64,000 bases of DNA, taken from contig NZ_KB899820.1 of NCBI RefSeq assembly GCF_000378425.1, positions 1-64,000 of the forward strand. The letters run 5' to 3'. The notes beneath the pieces are model-generated. The model did not search any database. It saw nothing but the letters and a program-made list of their open reading frames with translations, and was not told the origin of the DNA. Positions 63,009-64,000 of this stretch are shown one piece after another. Position 1 is the stretch's first letter. The number at the start of each line of letters is the position of its first letter. Source of the DNA: Cohnella laeviribosi DSM 21336. GTDB lineage: Bacteria; Bacillota; Bacilli; Paenibacillales; Paenibacillaceae. A program made the translations under genes and the position numbers.

Positions 63009-64000
63009 TTATACCGAAATGATCCCGACCGAATACAGAAATACCAGAAGGATCAAAATCGGGGCTACGATTTTAATCAGGAACATCCAGATCTTGTACC
63101 AGAAGCCCGAAAGGCCCGCTTCCTCGCCGGCCCGCTTCCATGCGTATCCGGTGAACAGCGTCACGGCCAGGCCGCCGATCGGCATCAGGACGTAAGAGGT
63201 GACGAAATCGAACCAGTCGAACACCGTTTTCCCTCCGGGTTGGAAGGCGCCGAGCACGCCGCCGACGGACAGCGCCGACGGAACGCCCACCAGAAAGCAG
63301 ACAGAAGAAATGACGGCGGCCGCCTTCTTCCGGCTCCACTTCCAATTGTGCATGGCATAAGCGACGGGAACCTCGAGAATCGACACGGCCGACGTCAGCG
63401 CCGCGATGGCCAGCAGCACGAAAAACAAGCCCCCGAACAGAAAGCCGAATGGCATTTGCGAGAAAGCGGCAGGCAGCGCCATGAACGCCAATCCCACGCC
63501 CTCTCCCGGCTCCAAGCCGAAAGAAAAGACCGTCGGGAAAATCACAAGCCCCGCGATGAACGCATAGAGCAGATCCCCCAGCCCGATAGCCAGCGTCGCC
63601 GATCCCAGCGACTGTTTTTGCTCGACGTACGATCCATAGGTCAGCATGCAGCCCATGCCGAGCGACAGCGAGAAGAAGGCATGTCCCAGCGCGATCAGCG
63701 CGGATTCCGCATCCAGCTTGCCGAAGTCGGGCTTCAGGAAAAATTCCACCCCTTGGCCGGCTCCGGGCAGCGTCAAGGAACGAACCATGAGCACCAACAA
63801 AATCGCCAAAAAACCGGGAATCAAGATTTTGTTGAATTTTTCAATGCCGCCGGATACGCCTTTGGCGATTACCCATCCGCAAAGCAGCATGACAACGGCC
63901 TGCCAGAAAACGGGCCAATAACCCGACGCGAACGATTCGAACTTGCCCCGGTAGTCGTCCCCGCCGCGAAACAGCGCGCCCGTAATCGACTCGACCGTAT
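63009..64000 (-). CDS. Sodium:neurotransmitter symporter (SNF) family transporter, partial
   Basis: About 330 residues are present. The frame stays open to the window edge, so the N-terminal third is missing. It is a LeuT-fold membrane protein: TVESITGALFRGGD..., ALGHAFFSLSLGMGCMLTYGSY (the conserved TM6-TM7 zone), and FGGLFFVLLAIAALTSAVSILEV. Members couple amino-acid or amine uptake to sodium. The ATG at 63888-63890 is internal and not the real start. The substrate is unknown. Confidence 0.92.
   Translation of the reverse strand, partial: TVESITGALFRGGDDYRGKFESFASGYWPVFWQAVVMLLCGWVIAKGVSGGIEKFNKILIPGFLAILLVLMVRSLTLPGAGQGVEFFLKPDFGKLDAESALIALGHAFFSLSLGMGCMLTYGSYVEQKQSLGSATLAIGLGDLLYAFIAGLVIFPTVFSFGLEPGEGVGLAFMALPAAFSQMPFGFLFGGLFFVLLAIAALTSAVSILEVPVAYAMHNWKWSRKKAAAVISSVCFLVGVPSALSVGGVLGAFQPGGKTVFDWFDFVTSYVLMPIGGLAVTLFTGYAWKRAGEEAGLSGFWYKIWMFLIKIVAPILILLVFLYSVGIISV

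Overview
The window looks like a chromosome segment of a GC-rich, spore-former-type Firmicute, most likely family Paenibacillaceae (Paenibacillus/Cohnella-like). This is inferred from gene content (YneF, EcsAB, bacilliredoxin, a Bacillus-type Fnr with C-terminal cysteines, DUF402 protein, ROK-type XylR, GH51/GH127 arabinosidases) together with strong AGGAGG ribosome binding sites and frequent TTG/GTG starts. There are no rRNA or tRNA genes. Nearly all DNA is coding. Many long antisense open frames exist only because of the high GC content.

Layout. 1-1000: tail of an IS3-family transposase, then an array of about eleven 52-bp direct repeats. 1076-9796: a Gfo/Idh/MocA oxidoreductase, then mobA-like, adhE, pflB and pflA on the minus strand, diverging from an Fnr regulator; this is a fermentation module. 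9876-16938: housekeeping genes (acetyltransferases, folE, yneF, an HD-GYP-like protein, ogt, queG, lepB, DUF402). 17447-23641: sodA, a second copy of the 52-bp repeat and other small repeats, mutY, an AraC regulator, a cytochrome c lipoprotein, acpS, nadE, a bacilliredoxin and two unannotated small genes. 23851-32491: a BaiN-type flavoprotein, then a sugar ABC transporter and a glycogen-debranching-type enzyme under a LacI regulator with three matching palindromic operators. 32702-39742: ecsAB, then xylBA diverging from xylR across an operator/promoter region, and a fucose/ribose mutarotase. 39907-43503: Rrf2, an MFS exporter, a queuosine-precursor transporter and an ArsR regulator. 43703-49812: GH51 and GH127 arabinofuranosidases with adjacent regulators, plus lspA and an SDR protein. 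49849-62926: a sulfur-scavenging island (ssuCABD, TetR, metY, an NtaA/DszA-type monooxygenase, a CocE-type hydrolase and a dipeptide-type ABC transporter). The right end is a truncated sodium:neurotransmitter-type symporter.

How the parts fit together. The left module ferments pyruvate to formate, acetyl-CoA and ethanol, with Fnr as the likely anaerobic switch. The middle modules take up and break down plant polysaccharide sugars (xylose, arabinose, oligosaccharides). The right module releases and imports organic sulfur.

The most notable observation is that three separate promoters in the sulfur island (before metY, the NtaA/DszA-type gene and the CocE/transporter operon) are each followed by a short leader. 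Each leader carries the same small hairpin, GACCAG-N4/5-CTGGAGA, running directly into an intrinsic terminator. I do not recognise this as a known riboswitch, and it is the best candidate here for an undescribed regulatory RNA. The same operon also shows a probable deletion that fused the front of the CocE gene to the last part of the transporter's binding-protein gene.
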